From an uncultured Porphyromonadaceae bacterium (lineage in GTDB: Bacteria; Bacteroidota; Bacteroidia; Bacteroidales; Muribaculaceae): a DNA stretch of 6,372 nt. Below are positions 1 through 4,879 of this stretch, one piece after another. The stretch spans positions 1 through 6,372 of the forward strand of contig CAMWUX010000073.1 of assembly GCA_947177605.1 (NCBI GenBank). The letters run 5' to 3'. Position 1 is the first letter of the stretch. Each line of letters opens with the position of its first letter. Under the pieces are notes generated by a model that was not told the DNA's origin, did no database searches, and saw only the letters and a list, made by a program, of their open reading frames with translations. A program made the position numbers and the translations under genes.

Positions 1-2
1 GA

Positions 3-179
3 TTCGTAGTGGATATCGACGGCTCGATCGCTTCTATCAATGTGCACCGCGGTCAGAACCGTCTGCTTGTGGAGGAAGCAGTGCGTATCGTGTCGGTGAT
101 GCCCAAGTGGAAGCCCGGCTCGCTCGACGGCCACAAAGTACCGGTGTACTGCGTGGTCACCATTCCCTTCCGCTTATAA
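3..179 (+). CDS. TonB-family energy transducer, C-terminal fragment (5' end outside window)
   Basis: This is the final 58 codons of a protein that begins upstream of the window. The visible residues show the TonB C-terminal domain pattern: a strand reading FVVDIDGSIASINVHRG, a helix LLVEEAVRIV, then MPKWKPGSLDGHKVPV followed by a closing strand VVTIPFRL. In Bacteroidetes energy transducers the P-x-W-x-P-G/A...G-x-x-V-x-V...TIPxxF ending is the most recognisable part of the family. Such proteins span the periplasm and couple the inner-membrane ExbB/ExbD proton-motive complex to TonB-dependent outer-membrane transporters. The N-terminal membrane anchor and any fused sensor domain (BlaR1/M56-type fusions are common in this phylum) cannot be seen. 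The gene converges on the MATE gene with only two bases between the stop codons. Confidence 0.85.
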   Translation, partial: FVVDIDGSIASINVHRGQNRLLVEEAVRIVSVMPKWKPGSLDGHKVPVYCVVTIPFRL

Positions 180-188
180 GATTATAAG
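174..188. repeat. Tandem 7-bp repeat TTATAAG spanning two convergent stop codons
   Basis: TTATAAG occurs at 174-180 and again at 182-188, separated by one A. The first copy carries the TAA stop of the TonB gene on the plus strand. The second carries the TAA stop of the MATE gene on the minus strand. No terminator hairpin lies between the two genes, so their transcripts probably end inside each other. Confidence 0.5.
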
Positions 189-1528
189 GCGGAGCTATCT
201 TTCCCTTTGTAAAGCCGATGTGAAATGAGCAGGTACGCCGTGAGTACCAGCACACCCGTTATCACCCACGTGATAGGGTAGATGGATATAAGCTCCAGAT
301 ATGTGGAGCCTGCCCTGCTGCCAAGATAATAGACCCAGCCGAGACGGATCACACACGTGCCGAATACGACGAGCAGTGTCGGCGTCATCGAGTAGCCAAG
401 ACCGCGCAGTGCCGCGCCGCTTATCTCGTAGCTGGAGGCTAAGAATTGGAATATAAGCACATACTGCAGTCGCTCCAGACCATAGTGGATCACGCTCGGA
501 TCGCTCGAAAACAAGCTGATGAACCATCGGCCGTTCAGCGCTATTAGCAGATTGCACAGCCCCACGCATACCACCGACATGATCATGCAGTATAGAAATG
601 CACGGCGGCAGCGGTCGTACTTGCCCGCGCCGTAGTTCTGGCTTATGAATGCCACGGCTGCCTGACAGAATGCCACCATTATGAAATAGCAGTAGAGCTC
701 GAAGTTGAGTGCGGCCGCAGAGCCGGCTATTGCTGCCGAGCCGTAGCCGTTGATGGCAGCCACAATGAAGATGTTGGCTATCGAAAACACCATACCCTGC
801 AGTCCGGCCGGTATACCGATCCGGAGCATCTTCTTCATTTCCGAGCCGTAGATCTTTATGGCGCGCAGCTGCAGCTTCAGCGGCTCCTCCTCGCCCATGA
901 GCCAGTAGATGATGAGCAGGGCATTGATGGCGTAGCCCGCAACGGTAGCTATCGCCACACCCGTAACGCCCATATCGAACCACACAACTAATATAATGTT
1001 GAGCACAGCGTTCAATACGCCTGCCGCCACAAGGCTGTAGAACGGCCGTCGGGTGTCGCCCATACTGCGCAGCACAGCCGCTCCGAAATTGTAGGCCATC
1101 AGGAAGGGCATGCCTAAGAAGAAAATCGTGAGATACTCGGCCGCGAGGTCAATTACGTCAGCGGGGGTATTCATCAATTCCAGTATAGGCCGTACGGCAA
1201 TGACACCTATCGCCGTGAGAGCCAAGCCGCTGATAAGCGCCAACGCGCCCACGGTGGCTATCGCCTTGCGGATGCCATCGCTGTTGTGTCGGCCTATGTA
1301 GTTGGCCACGACCACATTCGCACCGATCGAAATGCCTATGAATAGGTTGATTATAATGTTGATGATCGGCCCGTTGCCCCCTACTGCCGCCATAGCCTGA
1401 TGGCTGCAGTAGCGCCCTACTACCACCACATCGATGGCGTTGAACGACTGCTGGAGTATACCGCTGGCCACCAAAGGAAGTGAAAACAGGATGATTTTGC
1501 CCAGCAGTCCGCCGTTGAGCATATCCAT
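182..1528 (-). CDS. MATE family efflux transporter (NorM/DinF-like)
   Basis: This is a multidrug and toxic-compound extrusion family inner-membrane antiporter, which would export organic cations or other toxic compounds using a Na+ or H+ gradient. From the chosen ATG the protein has 448 residues, the usual family length. It is almost wholly hydrophobic, with about 12 predicted membrane helices in two MatE halves. Recognisable family segments are MLNGGLLGKIILFSLPLVAS at the N-terminus, ILQQSFNAIDVVVVGRY in the first helix pair, the cytoplasmic segment NYIGRHNSDGIRKA, the MGDTRRPFYSLVAAGVLN loop before helix 5, and QAAVAFISQNYGAGKYDR in the second half. The frame stays open to a TTG at 1555 (nine more residues, ATTPQIGK), but family members usually begin near MDMLNG, so ATG 1528 is preferred; ATG 1522 is also possible. 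No clear Shine-Dalgarno is seen. The substrate cannot be inferred. Confidence 0.93.
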   Translation of the reverse strand: MDMLNGGLLGKIILFSLPLVASGILQQSFNAIDVVVVGRYCSHQAMAAVGGNGPIINIIINLFIGISIGANVVVANYIGRHNSDGIRKAIATVGALALISGLALTAIGVIAVRPILELMNTPADVIDLAAEYLTIFFLGMPFLMAYNFGAAVLRSMGDTRRPFYSLVAAGVLNAVLNIILVVWFDMGVTGVAIATVAGYAINALLIIYWLMGEEEPLKLQLRAIKIYGSEMKKMLRIGIPAGLQGMVFSIANIFIVAAINGYGSAAIAGSAAALNFELYCYFIMVAFCQAAVAFISQNYGAGKYDRCRRAFLYCMIMSVVCVGLCNLLIALNGRWFISLFSSDPSVIHYGLERLQYVLIFQFLASSYEISGAALRGLGYSMTPTLLVVFGTCVIRLGWVYYLGSRAGSTYLELISIYPITWVITGVLVLTAYLLISHRLYKGKDSSAL

Positions 1529-1580
1529 TTTCCCGATCTGTGGAGTAGTGGCCAATGCGTGATTTTCAAAAAAAACTGTA

Positions 1581-1588
1581 CAAAATTA
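1581..1588 (-). promoter_or_regulatory. Predicted Bacteroidetes -7 promoter element for the MATE gene
   Basis: Read on the minus strand, these bases are TAATTTTG, an exact match to the Bacteroidetes TAnnTTTG -7 consensus. Transcription would start around 1574, leaving a leader of about 45 nt before ATG 1528 but only about 19 nt before TTG 1555. This mildly favours the ATG. No good -33 TTTG-like element is visible at the usual distance. Confidence 0.5.
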
Positions 1589-1631
1589 CGAAAAACTGAT
1601 AGAGATATTAGGTGGCATCGGGAAAAAATAT

Positions 1632-1639
1632 TAACTTTG
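1632..1639 (+). promoter_or_regulatory. Predicted Bacteroidetes -7 promoter element for rplS
   Basis: TAACTTTG exactly matches the TAnnTTTG consensus. TTAG at 1608-1611, 20 bases upstream, is an acceptable -33 element (consensus TTTG-like). The start site would be near 1646, giving a leader of about 70 nt before the rplS ATG. It lies 43 bases from the minus-strand element for the MATE gene, so the two promoters are divergent and their -33 regions overlap. Confidence 0.6.
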
Positions 1640-1660
1640 CGCTCGATTTCGTAATCTCTG

Positions 1661-1678
1661 GCAGGACGTGCAGCCTGC
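1661..1678 (+). promoter_or_regulatory. Small hairpin in the rplS 5' leader
   Basis: GCAGG (1661-1665) and CCTGC (1674-1678) form a perfect 5-bp GC-rich stem closing an 8-base loop, ACGTGCAG. It sits about 15 nt after the predicted transcription start and 40 nt before the rplS start codon. Ribosomal-protein mRNAs often carry leader structures bound by their own product, and bL19 leaders are known in other phyla. Such a role here is inference from position; a 5-bp stem alone can occur by chance. Confidence 0.3.
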
Positions 1679-1717
1679 GTATATTGCGTTTAATGACAAA
1701 TATTTTTAATAGCAGCA

Positions 1718-2086
1718 ATGAAAACTGACTTAATTAAAGTAGCCGAAGAAGCATTTGCTACCGGCAAGACTTTCGAAGAATTCCAGCCCGGCGACACCAT
1801 CACGGTGGCTTACCGCATCAAGGAGGGTAACAAGGAACGTATCCAGCAGTATCGCGGTGTAGTGATCCGCATCTCCGGCGAAGGCAACAAGAAGCGCTTC
1901 ACCGTGCGTAAGATGAGCGACAACATCGGTGTAGAACGTATCTTCCCCATCGAATCGCCCTTCATCGACTCCATCACCATCAACAAGCGTGGTAAAGTGC
2001 GTCGCGCAAAACTTTACTATCTCCGCGCTCTCACCGGCAAGAAGGCCCGTATCAAAGAGCGTCGTCCCGCCAAGAAAGAAGCATAA
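1718..2086 (+). CDS. rplS: 50S ribosomal protein bL19
   Basis: This is ribosomal protein L19, a basic protein of the large subunit near the 30S-50S interface. The 122-residue length is normal for the family. Diagnostic stretches are [20 protein letters not shown] (about residues 22-41), [13 protein letters not shown] (44-56), [20 protein letters not shown] (61-80) and [20 protein letters not shown] (91-110), the last being the most conserved block of L19. A Lys/Arg-rich tail ends in RRPAKKEA. The ATG follows AGCAGCA with no Shine-Dalgarno, which is usual for highly expressed Bacteroidetes genes. Unlike the proteobacterial rpsP-rimM-trmD-rplS operon, it stands alone here between its own promoter and a strong terminator. 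Its leader contains a small hairpin at 1661-1678. Confidence 0.98.
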   Translation: MKTDLIKVAEEAFATGKTFEEFQPGDTITVAYRIKEGNKERIQQYRGVVIRISGEGNKKRFTVRKMSDNIGVERIFPIESPFIDSITINKRGKVRRAKLYYLRALTGKKARIKERRPAKKEA

Positions 2087-2113
2087 ATCCCGACGGGTTT
2101 ATCCAACACATTA

Positions 2114-2163
2114 CGAAGGACATGCGGCTATCAGTAGCCTCGCGTGTCCTTCGGCCTTTTTTT
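2114..2163 (+). terminator. Intrinsic terminator after rplS
   Basis: A long hairpin begins at 2114. CGAAGGACATGCG pairs with CGCGTGTCCTTCG (ending at 2153) with a single U-G wobble. The inner part, GGCTA/TAGCC around the tetraloop TCAG, can extend the stem with a small bulge. Seven T residues follow at 2157-2163. The stem plus T-run is a strong Rho-independent terminator that isolates rplS from the ompA-like gene. Confidence 0.93.
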
Positions 2164-2198
2164 GTGTCAAATAGAAGAGCAATCTGCTGATTTTTCCT

Positions 2199-2206
2199 TA
2201 CATTTG
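2199..2206 (+). promoter_or_regulatory. Predicted -7 promoter element for the OmpA-like gene
   Basis: TACATTTG exactly matches the Bacteroidetes TAnnTTTG -7 consensus. It lies 50 bases before the ATG at 2257, downstream of the rplS terminator, and would give an A-rich leader of about 43 nt. No convincing -33 element is seen at the expected distance. Confidence 0.5.
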
Positions 2207-2256
2207 TGGACAGAATATAAAATAACCAAAATACCTACTTAAAGATAAGCACAGAT

Positions 2257-3435
2257 ATGAAGAAACTATCGTTGGTCATCGTCGCGCTGGCCGCTCTTTT
2301 CTCAGCCAATGCTCAATCCACCAATTACATGGAGCCTCAGAAGTTTGGCCAGAACTGGTCGCTCGGTGTTGATGTTGGTGTCACCTCTCCCGGGCTTATG
2401 AATCACCACTTCTTGAGCGATATGCGTGCGCAGTTCGGTCTACATCTCGAGAAGCAGTTTTCACCCGTAGTAGCCGTGGGCATCGAAGCACAGGCCGCTA
2501 TCAATACCCACTCCTGGTATGCCGGCAGTCAGGCCGTGCTCGACGCCGGATACGACCTTACCGGCAACAGTGCCTCGGCTCTCGACCGCTTCCGCGTCGA
2601 TGCCTACACCACCGTCAGCCTCTTCAACCTCTTCGGCGGCTATCCTTGCGGGCGCCGCGTATCTGATGTGGAACTGCTCGCCGGTGCAGGCTGGGGCTAT
2701 CAGGATATGCTTCATCAGAACTATTTCCTCACTAAGGTCGGCCTCAACTTCAACTTCAATCTCTCGAAATACTTCACCCTCTCGCTCAAGCCCGCAGTAG
2801 TGTTCAATATGACCGGTACCGCCTATGAGCCGCTCAACGTATCGCAGACCTCCTGCGCTTACAACCGCCGTCTGGCCGGCTTCGACATAAATATCGGCTT
2901 CACCTACCACTTCAACACCGGCTTCAAGTGCGTGACCGCCGGCGACAACGGTGAGATCGATGCCCTCAATGCCACTCTCAACGGCCTGCGTGCCGAACTC
3001 GATGCTTGCCTCGCCGCCACCGCCGCCAATGTAGCCAACCTCCGCGCCCTTCAGGCTGAGCTCGATGCTTGCAAGAACCGCGCACCGCAGGTGATAGAGA
3101 AGGTGACTGACAATCTTCAGAGCGTACGTTACGTATTCTATAAGATCGGCAGCTCCGTGATCACAGCCGATCAGCAGCCCAATGTAGAGATGGTAGCTTC
3201 TTATCTCAAGCATCACAAAGACTCCAAGGTAGTGATCAAGGGCTACGCTTCGCAGGACGGCAATCTCGATTTCAACCTCAAGCTCGCAGCTGCCCGCGCT
3301 GAATCCGTAAAGACAATGCTCGTTAAGAAATACGGCATCGACGCAACCCGCATCACGGCTGAAGGCTGCGGCATCGGCAAAATGTTCAGCGAAAACGACT
3401 GGAACCGTGTAGCCATCTGCACTCTCGAAGACTAA
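2257..3435 (+). CDS. OmpA family outer-membrane protein with periplasmic peptidoglycan-binding domain
   Basis: This 392-residue protein has a signal peptide, MKKLSLVIVALAALFSANA, predicted to be cleaved before Gln20; there is no lipobox cysteine. Residues about 30-220 are rich in alternating aromatic/polar strands (GWGYQDML, FNFNLSKYFTLSLKPAVVFN, FDINIGFTYHF) and fit an outer-membrane beta-barrel. A linker at about 230-285 has coiled-coil heptads, with the unit AELDAC occurring twice. The OmpA-like domain spans about 287-390: RYVFYKIGSSVI, then VVIKGYASQDG (GYASQDG at 329-335), NLKLAAARAESV and YGIDATRITAEGCG. The NxxLxxxRAxxV pattern and the Asp of GYxxxDG are the peptidoglycan-contacting signature. 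The likely role is tethering the outer membrane to the cell wall. The last codons (L-E-D-stop) and the following hairpin are duplicated 1.37 kb downstream. Confidence 0.93.
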   Translation: MKKLSLVIVALAALFSANAQSTNYMEPQKFGQNWSLGVDVGVTSPGLMNHHFLSDMRAQFGLHLEKQFSPVVAVGIEAQAAINTHSWYAGSQAVLDAGYDLTGNSASALDRFRVDAYTTVSLFNLFGGYPCGRRVSDVELLAGAGWGYQDMLHQNYFLTKVGLNFNFNLSKYFTLSLKPAVVFNMTGTAYEPLNVSQTSCAYNRRLAGFDINIGFTYHFNTGFKCVTAGDNGEIDALNATLNGLRAELDACLAATAANVANLRALQAELDACKNRAPQVIEKVTDNLQSVRYVFYKIGSSVITADQQPNVEMVASYLKHHKDSKVVIKGYASQDGNLDFNLKLAAARAESVKTMLVKKYGIDATRITAEGCGIGKMFSENDWNRVAICTLED

Positions 3436-3506
3436 TCCCCAATCCCAATAATTAATCGAAGGCTGAGTCGATACCCGACCCGGCCTTCGCTGTCATTATG
3501 CCACTC
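3421..3506 (+). repeat. Direct repeat copy 1: ompA-like 3' end plus terminator hairpin
   Basis: Positions 3424-3472 match 4798-4845 with a single one-base difference: an extra C in copy 1, in the run at 3437-3440. Similarity then decays. The right arm of the hairpin aligns with several substitutions, and the block TGCCACTCGG (copy 1) against TGCTACTCGG (copy 2) is the last clear match. Copy 1 contains the final four codons and stop of the OmpA-like gene. It forms the left edge of the phage-derived segment. Confidence 0.85.
3457..3489 (+). terminator. Terminator hairpin of the OmpA-like gene, lacking its T-run
   Basis: CGAAGGCTGAGTCG (3457-3470) pairs with CGACCCGGCCTTCG (3476-3489) around a 5-base loop: 14 positions with one U-G wobble and one A-C mismatch. 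It begins 21 bases after the ompA-like stop codon, as expected for a terminator. The sequence that follows, CTGTCATT, is not a T-tract. The hairpin may still slow polymerase, but efficient intrinsic termination is doubtful, so read-through into the phage-derived genes is possible. Confidence 0.6.
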
Positions 3507-3779
3507 GGTAGATTGCCTTGTTACCCCACTATGGGCGCTATGGTGCGCTACAAGCAGCTCACCGGGCACGAAGTCACCGAGATAGGCAACAATATTTCGG
3601 ATGTGTGCTCTTACCTGTATTGCAGCGTGGCATCCGCCTGTTCGCGTGAAAAGATCGAGTTTGGTATGGAGCTTCTGGAGTTTGCCGATGCCATCGACGT
3701 AGAGGATCTCAATGCTTGGAGCGCCTCAATTAATGAGAGCTCGGGAGCAAAAAAAAAGACTCCTCAGAAAAAGCAGTAA
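3498..3779 (+). CDS. Phage tail assembly chaperone, G-type (0-frame product)
   Basis: The 93-residue product resembles the small protein encoded just before the T-type chaperone and tape-measure genes in Bacteroidales siphophages. The segment GRLPCYPTMGAMVRYKQLTG (about residues 4-23) followed by EVTEIG and a Cys-rich helical stretch (VCSYLYCSVASAC) is a pattern I recognise from such phages. In lambda the equivalent gpG coats the tape-measure protein during tail assembly. The C-terminus, AKKKTPQKKQ, is encoded by an A-rich tract carrying a frameshift signal, so a minor product continues in the -1 frame. The start is uncertain: the ATG lies inside the repeat-like junction (MPLG may be host or repeat sequence) and the frame is open back to 3456, so the native phage start may have been lost. 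Confidence 0.78.
   Translation: MPLGRLPCYPTMGAMVRYKQLTGHEVTEIGNNISDVCSYLYCSVASACSREKIEFGMELLEFADAIDVEDLNAWSASINESSGAKKKTPQKKQ
3752..3758 (+). promoter_or_regulatory. Programmed -1 ribosomal frameshift site, A_AAA_AAG
   Basis: A run of nine A (3749-3757) followed by G contains A AAA AAG at 3752-3758, in exactly the X_XXY_YYZ phase of the upstream 0-frame: codons AAA at 3753 and AAG at 3756. A -1 slip makes the next codon GAC at 3758, and the frame is then open to the stop at 4100-4102. The same heptamer drives frameshifting in E. coli dnaX. A GGGAG (3743-3747) lies just upstream and could act as an internal Shine-Dalgarno, although it is closer than in dnaX. No stem at the usual 5-9 nt spacing is obvious; one is possible at 3793-3821. 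Polymerase slippage on A9 is an alternative mechanism. Confidence 0.82.
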
Positions 3780-4102
3780 ATATCGACGAGCTGATGGGTG
3801 TGGCTCTGGGCTGCATCCATCTCTCGCTCGATGACTTTATGCGTCTGACGGTTGATGAGTTTGATGCGGTGTATGCCGCGTATAGCGAAGATCGCGAGGC
3901 CTCCTACCGCAATGCATGGGAGCAGATGCGCCTGCTGGCTACTATCTCTATCTCGCCTCATGTGAAGCGCGCGCCCACACCGCAGAAGCTCATCCCCTTC
4001 CCCTGGGATAAAACAAAGCATCGGCAAAAGACCGATGCTCCGCAAATATCTAAGGAGGAAGCCCGCGCTCGCTTTAAGGCTCGCCTCGGAAAGTCATCCT
4101 AA
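3758..4102 (+). CDS. Phage tail assembly chaperone, T-type extension (made by -1 frameshift)
   Basis: This reading frame is the continuation of the G-type ORF after the -1 shift, reading DSSEKAVNIDELMGVALG onward. The fusion would have 87 + 114 = 201 residues. A stand-alone translation could start only at ATG 3794 (102 residues), which lacks a Shine-Dalgarno. The segment ALGCIHLSLDDFMRLTVDEF is the typical tail-chaperone pattern (a short helix, LSxxDFxxLTxxEF). It is followed by a YRNAWEQMRLLATISISPHV helix and the motif LIPFPWDK, then a charged tail KEEARARFKARLG, as in T-type chaperones of Bacteroidales and Firmicutes phages. In lambda, gpGT recruits tail-tube subunits to the chaperone-coated tape measure. 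The stop codon overlaps the stop of the convergent gene at 4099-4311. Confidence 0.8.
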   Translation, partial: DSSEKAVNIDELMGVALGCIHLSLDDFMRLTVDEFDAVYAAYSEDREASYRNAWEQMRLLATISISPHVKRAPTPQKLIPFPWDKTKHRQKTDAPQISKEEARARFKARLGKSS

Positions 4103-4311
4103 AATGTGCCCCATGGGGTATAAATGGTGCCACGAAGCTTAGGATCCTTACAAATCTTACACATCCCGATACATGCTAATAAAAGGAATACAAAGATGAA
4201 AACTATTGATACGCACATAAAAACAGTGCCTACCGGACTTAGCTCATAAAGTTCGCATAACAAACTCCAAAAAGATTTGCCTGAATTAATAGTTGCATCC
4301 AACAGTATCAT
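4099..4311 (-). CDS. Small single-helix membrane protein, reverse-oriented cargo gene (unrecognised)
   Basis: I do not recognise this 70-residue protein. Residues about 27-50 (VGTVFMCVSIVFIFVFLLLA and on) form one clear membrane helix. It is followed by the Cys-rich basic stretch CIGMCKICKDPKLR (Cys at 47, 51 and 54), which would favour a cytoplasmic C-terminus. The ATG at 4311 has TAGGATT just upstream, a plausible Shine-Dalgarno-like sequence that is rare elsewhere in this window. Its strand is opposite to the tail genes around it, and its region is AT-rich: 20 G+C in the 60 bases 4141-4200, against about half elsewhere. Its stop overlaps the T-type chaperone stop. These are signs of a moron-type cargo gene. 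A superinfection-exclusion role is conceivable but unproven, and a chance ORF cannot be excluded. Confidence 0.5.
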   Translation of the reverse strand: MILLDATINSGKSFWSLLCELYELSPVGTVFMCVSIVFIFVFLLLACIGMCKICKDPKLRGTIYTPWGTF

Positions 4312-4314
4312 AAT

Positions 4315-4323
4315 CCTAATAGG
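4315..4323. promoter_or_regulatory. Short dyad CCTAATAGG between divergent genes (possible operator)
   Basis: CCTA and TAGG are inverted around a single central A, immediately upstream of the reverse-strand gene start (4311), overlapping its Shine-Dalgarno-like region. The surrounding 4312-4381 is AT-rich, separates that gene from the divergent tape-measure fragment, and must hold any promoter of either. No exact TAnnTTTG match is seen. An operator role is speculative. Confidence 0.15.
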
Positions 4324-4381
4324 TTAATTCGCCTGCAAAATATAAAATTATTTCTCAACAAGCAAATTTTTAACTCTTTTT

Positions 4382-4828
4382 ATGCCAACCCTATCACTTA
4401 AATACTCTATTGATGACTCAGGAGAAGGATTCAAAAAGCTGAATATAGATGCTAAGGAGTTTACTAAGATAATCCGCGAAGGAGCTCAAGCTGCCAAGAG
4501 CCTCGGTTCAGAGATCTCAATGTATTCATCCTCAGTTGTCGTATTCAATGCGGTGAAAGATGCTGTTTCGGAGCTCAATTCGGTGGTACAGGATCTTTCG
4601 GCCGCTTATCAGGTTCAGGCGCAGGTGGAGACGCAGCTCGCCACCGTGATGCGCGAGCGAATGAGTGCTACGGATAAGGATATTCAGGCGATAAAGGATC
4701 TCTGCTCTGCGCAGCAAAAGTTAGGAGTGATAGGCGATGAGGTACAACTCGCCGGCGCGCAGCAGTTGGCCACCTTTGTTACCCAGCGCCAAACACCCTC
4801 GAAGACTAATCCCAATCCCAATAATTAA
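4382..4828 (+). pseudogene. Phage tail tape-measure protein, N-terminal fragment truncated at the repeat junction
   Basis: Residues 1-138 resemble the N-terminus of tape-measure proteins from Bacteroidales siphophages. There is a short N-terminal strand (TLSLKYSIDD), then long polar/Ala/Gln-rich helices without membrane segments, including DLSAAYQVQAQVETQLATVM, RERMSATDKDIQAIKDLCSA and LGVIGDEVQLAGAQQLATFV. That last block normally leads on into a much longer protein of several hundred to over a thousand residues. Here, after FVTQRQT, the frame enters the second copy of the ompA 3'-end repeat and ends with PSKTNPNPNN-stop. The last ten residues are therefore not phage sequence. Its place directly downstream of the tail chaperones matches the conserved tail-gene order. 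As it stands it cannot set tail length. Confidence 0.75.
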
Positions 4829-4879
4829 TCGAAGGCTGAGTCGATCCCCGCCCCGGGCCCTCGATTTTATCGTGCTACT
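4795..4879 (+). repeat. Direct repeat copy 2: ompA-like 3' end plus eroded terminator
   Basis: Copy 2 of the repeat at 3421-3506, offset by 1373-1374 bases. Positions 4798-4845 match copy 1 except for one missing C. Here it is read in a different frame, as the artificial end of the tape-measure fragment. The right arm of the hairpin is altered (CCCCGCCCCGGGCCCTCG instead of the matching arm), which disrupts the stem. Unlike copy 1, it is followed by ATTTTAT, resembling a terminator T-run. It is the right edge of the phage-derived segment and is most likely continuous with the original host downstream DNA. Confidence 0.8.

Larger units (their letters stand above)
3498..4794 (+). mobile_element. 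Prophage remnant: tail-module fragment between imperfect direct repeats
   Basis: The segment holds, in normal tailed-phage order, a tail-assembly chaperone G-type ORF, its -1 frame T-type partner and the 5' part of a tape-measure gene, plus a reverse-strand gene inserted between the last two. Both edges are abrupt and coincide with the two copies of the ompA 3'-end repeat. There is no integrase, excisionase, capsid, portal, terminase or lysis gene. It is therefore a small cut-out of a phage tail module rather than a complete prophage. Only one phage-to-host junction is seen on each side. An assembly chimera or a recombination scar are both possible explanations. Confidence 0.75.

Noticed and set aside
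195..983. A 262-codon open frame on the minus strand
   Set aside because: It lies wholly inside the MATE gene in another frame of the same strand. Its translation is rich in Arg, Gly, His and Ser, with no membrane segments or recognisable motif.
1529..1555. TTG at 1555 as the MATE start
   Set aside because: It would add nine residues not typical of the family and leave a very short leader from the predicted promoter. ATG 1528 matches the common MDMLNG start.
2461..3216. A 251-codon open frame on the minus strand
   Set aside because: It is antisense to the OmpA-like gene, which has a signal peptide, barrel and OmpA domain on the plus strand. The reverse translation has no domain and reflects codon bias.
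3764..4045. A 93-codon minus-strand open frame opposite the T-type chaperone
   Set aside because: It is antisense to a frame with clear tail-chaperone motifs that is linked by a frameshift signal. The reverse translation is unrelated to known families.
3421..4879. Canonical attL/attR of a complete prophage
   Set aside because: The repeats look like an attachment core, but no integrase or other early gene lies between them and both ends cut a tail module. They are reported as repeats without an att assignment.
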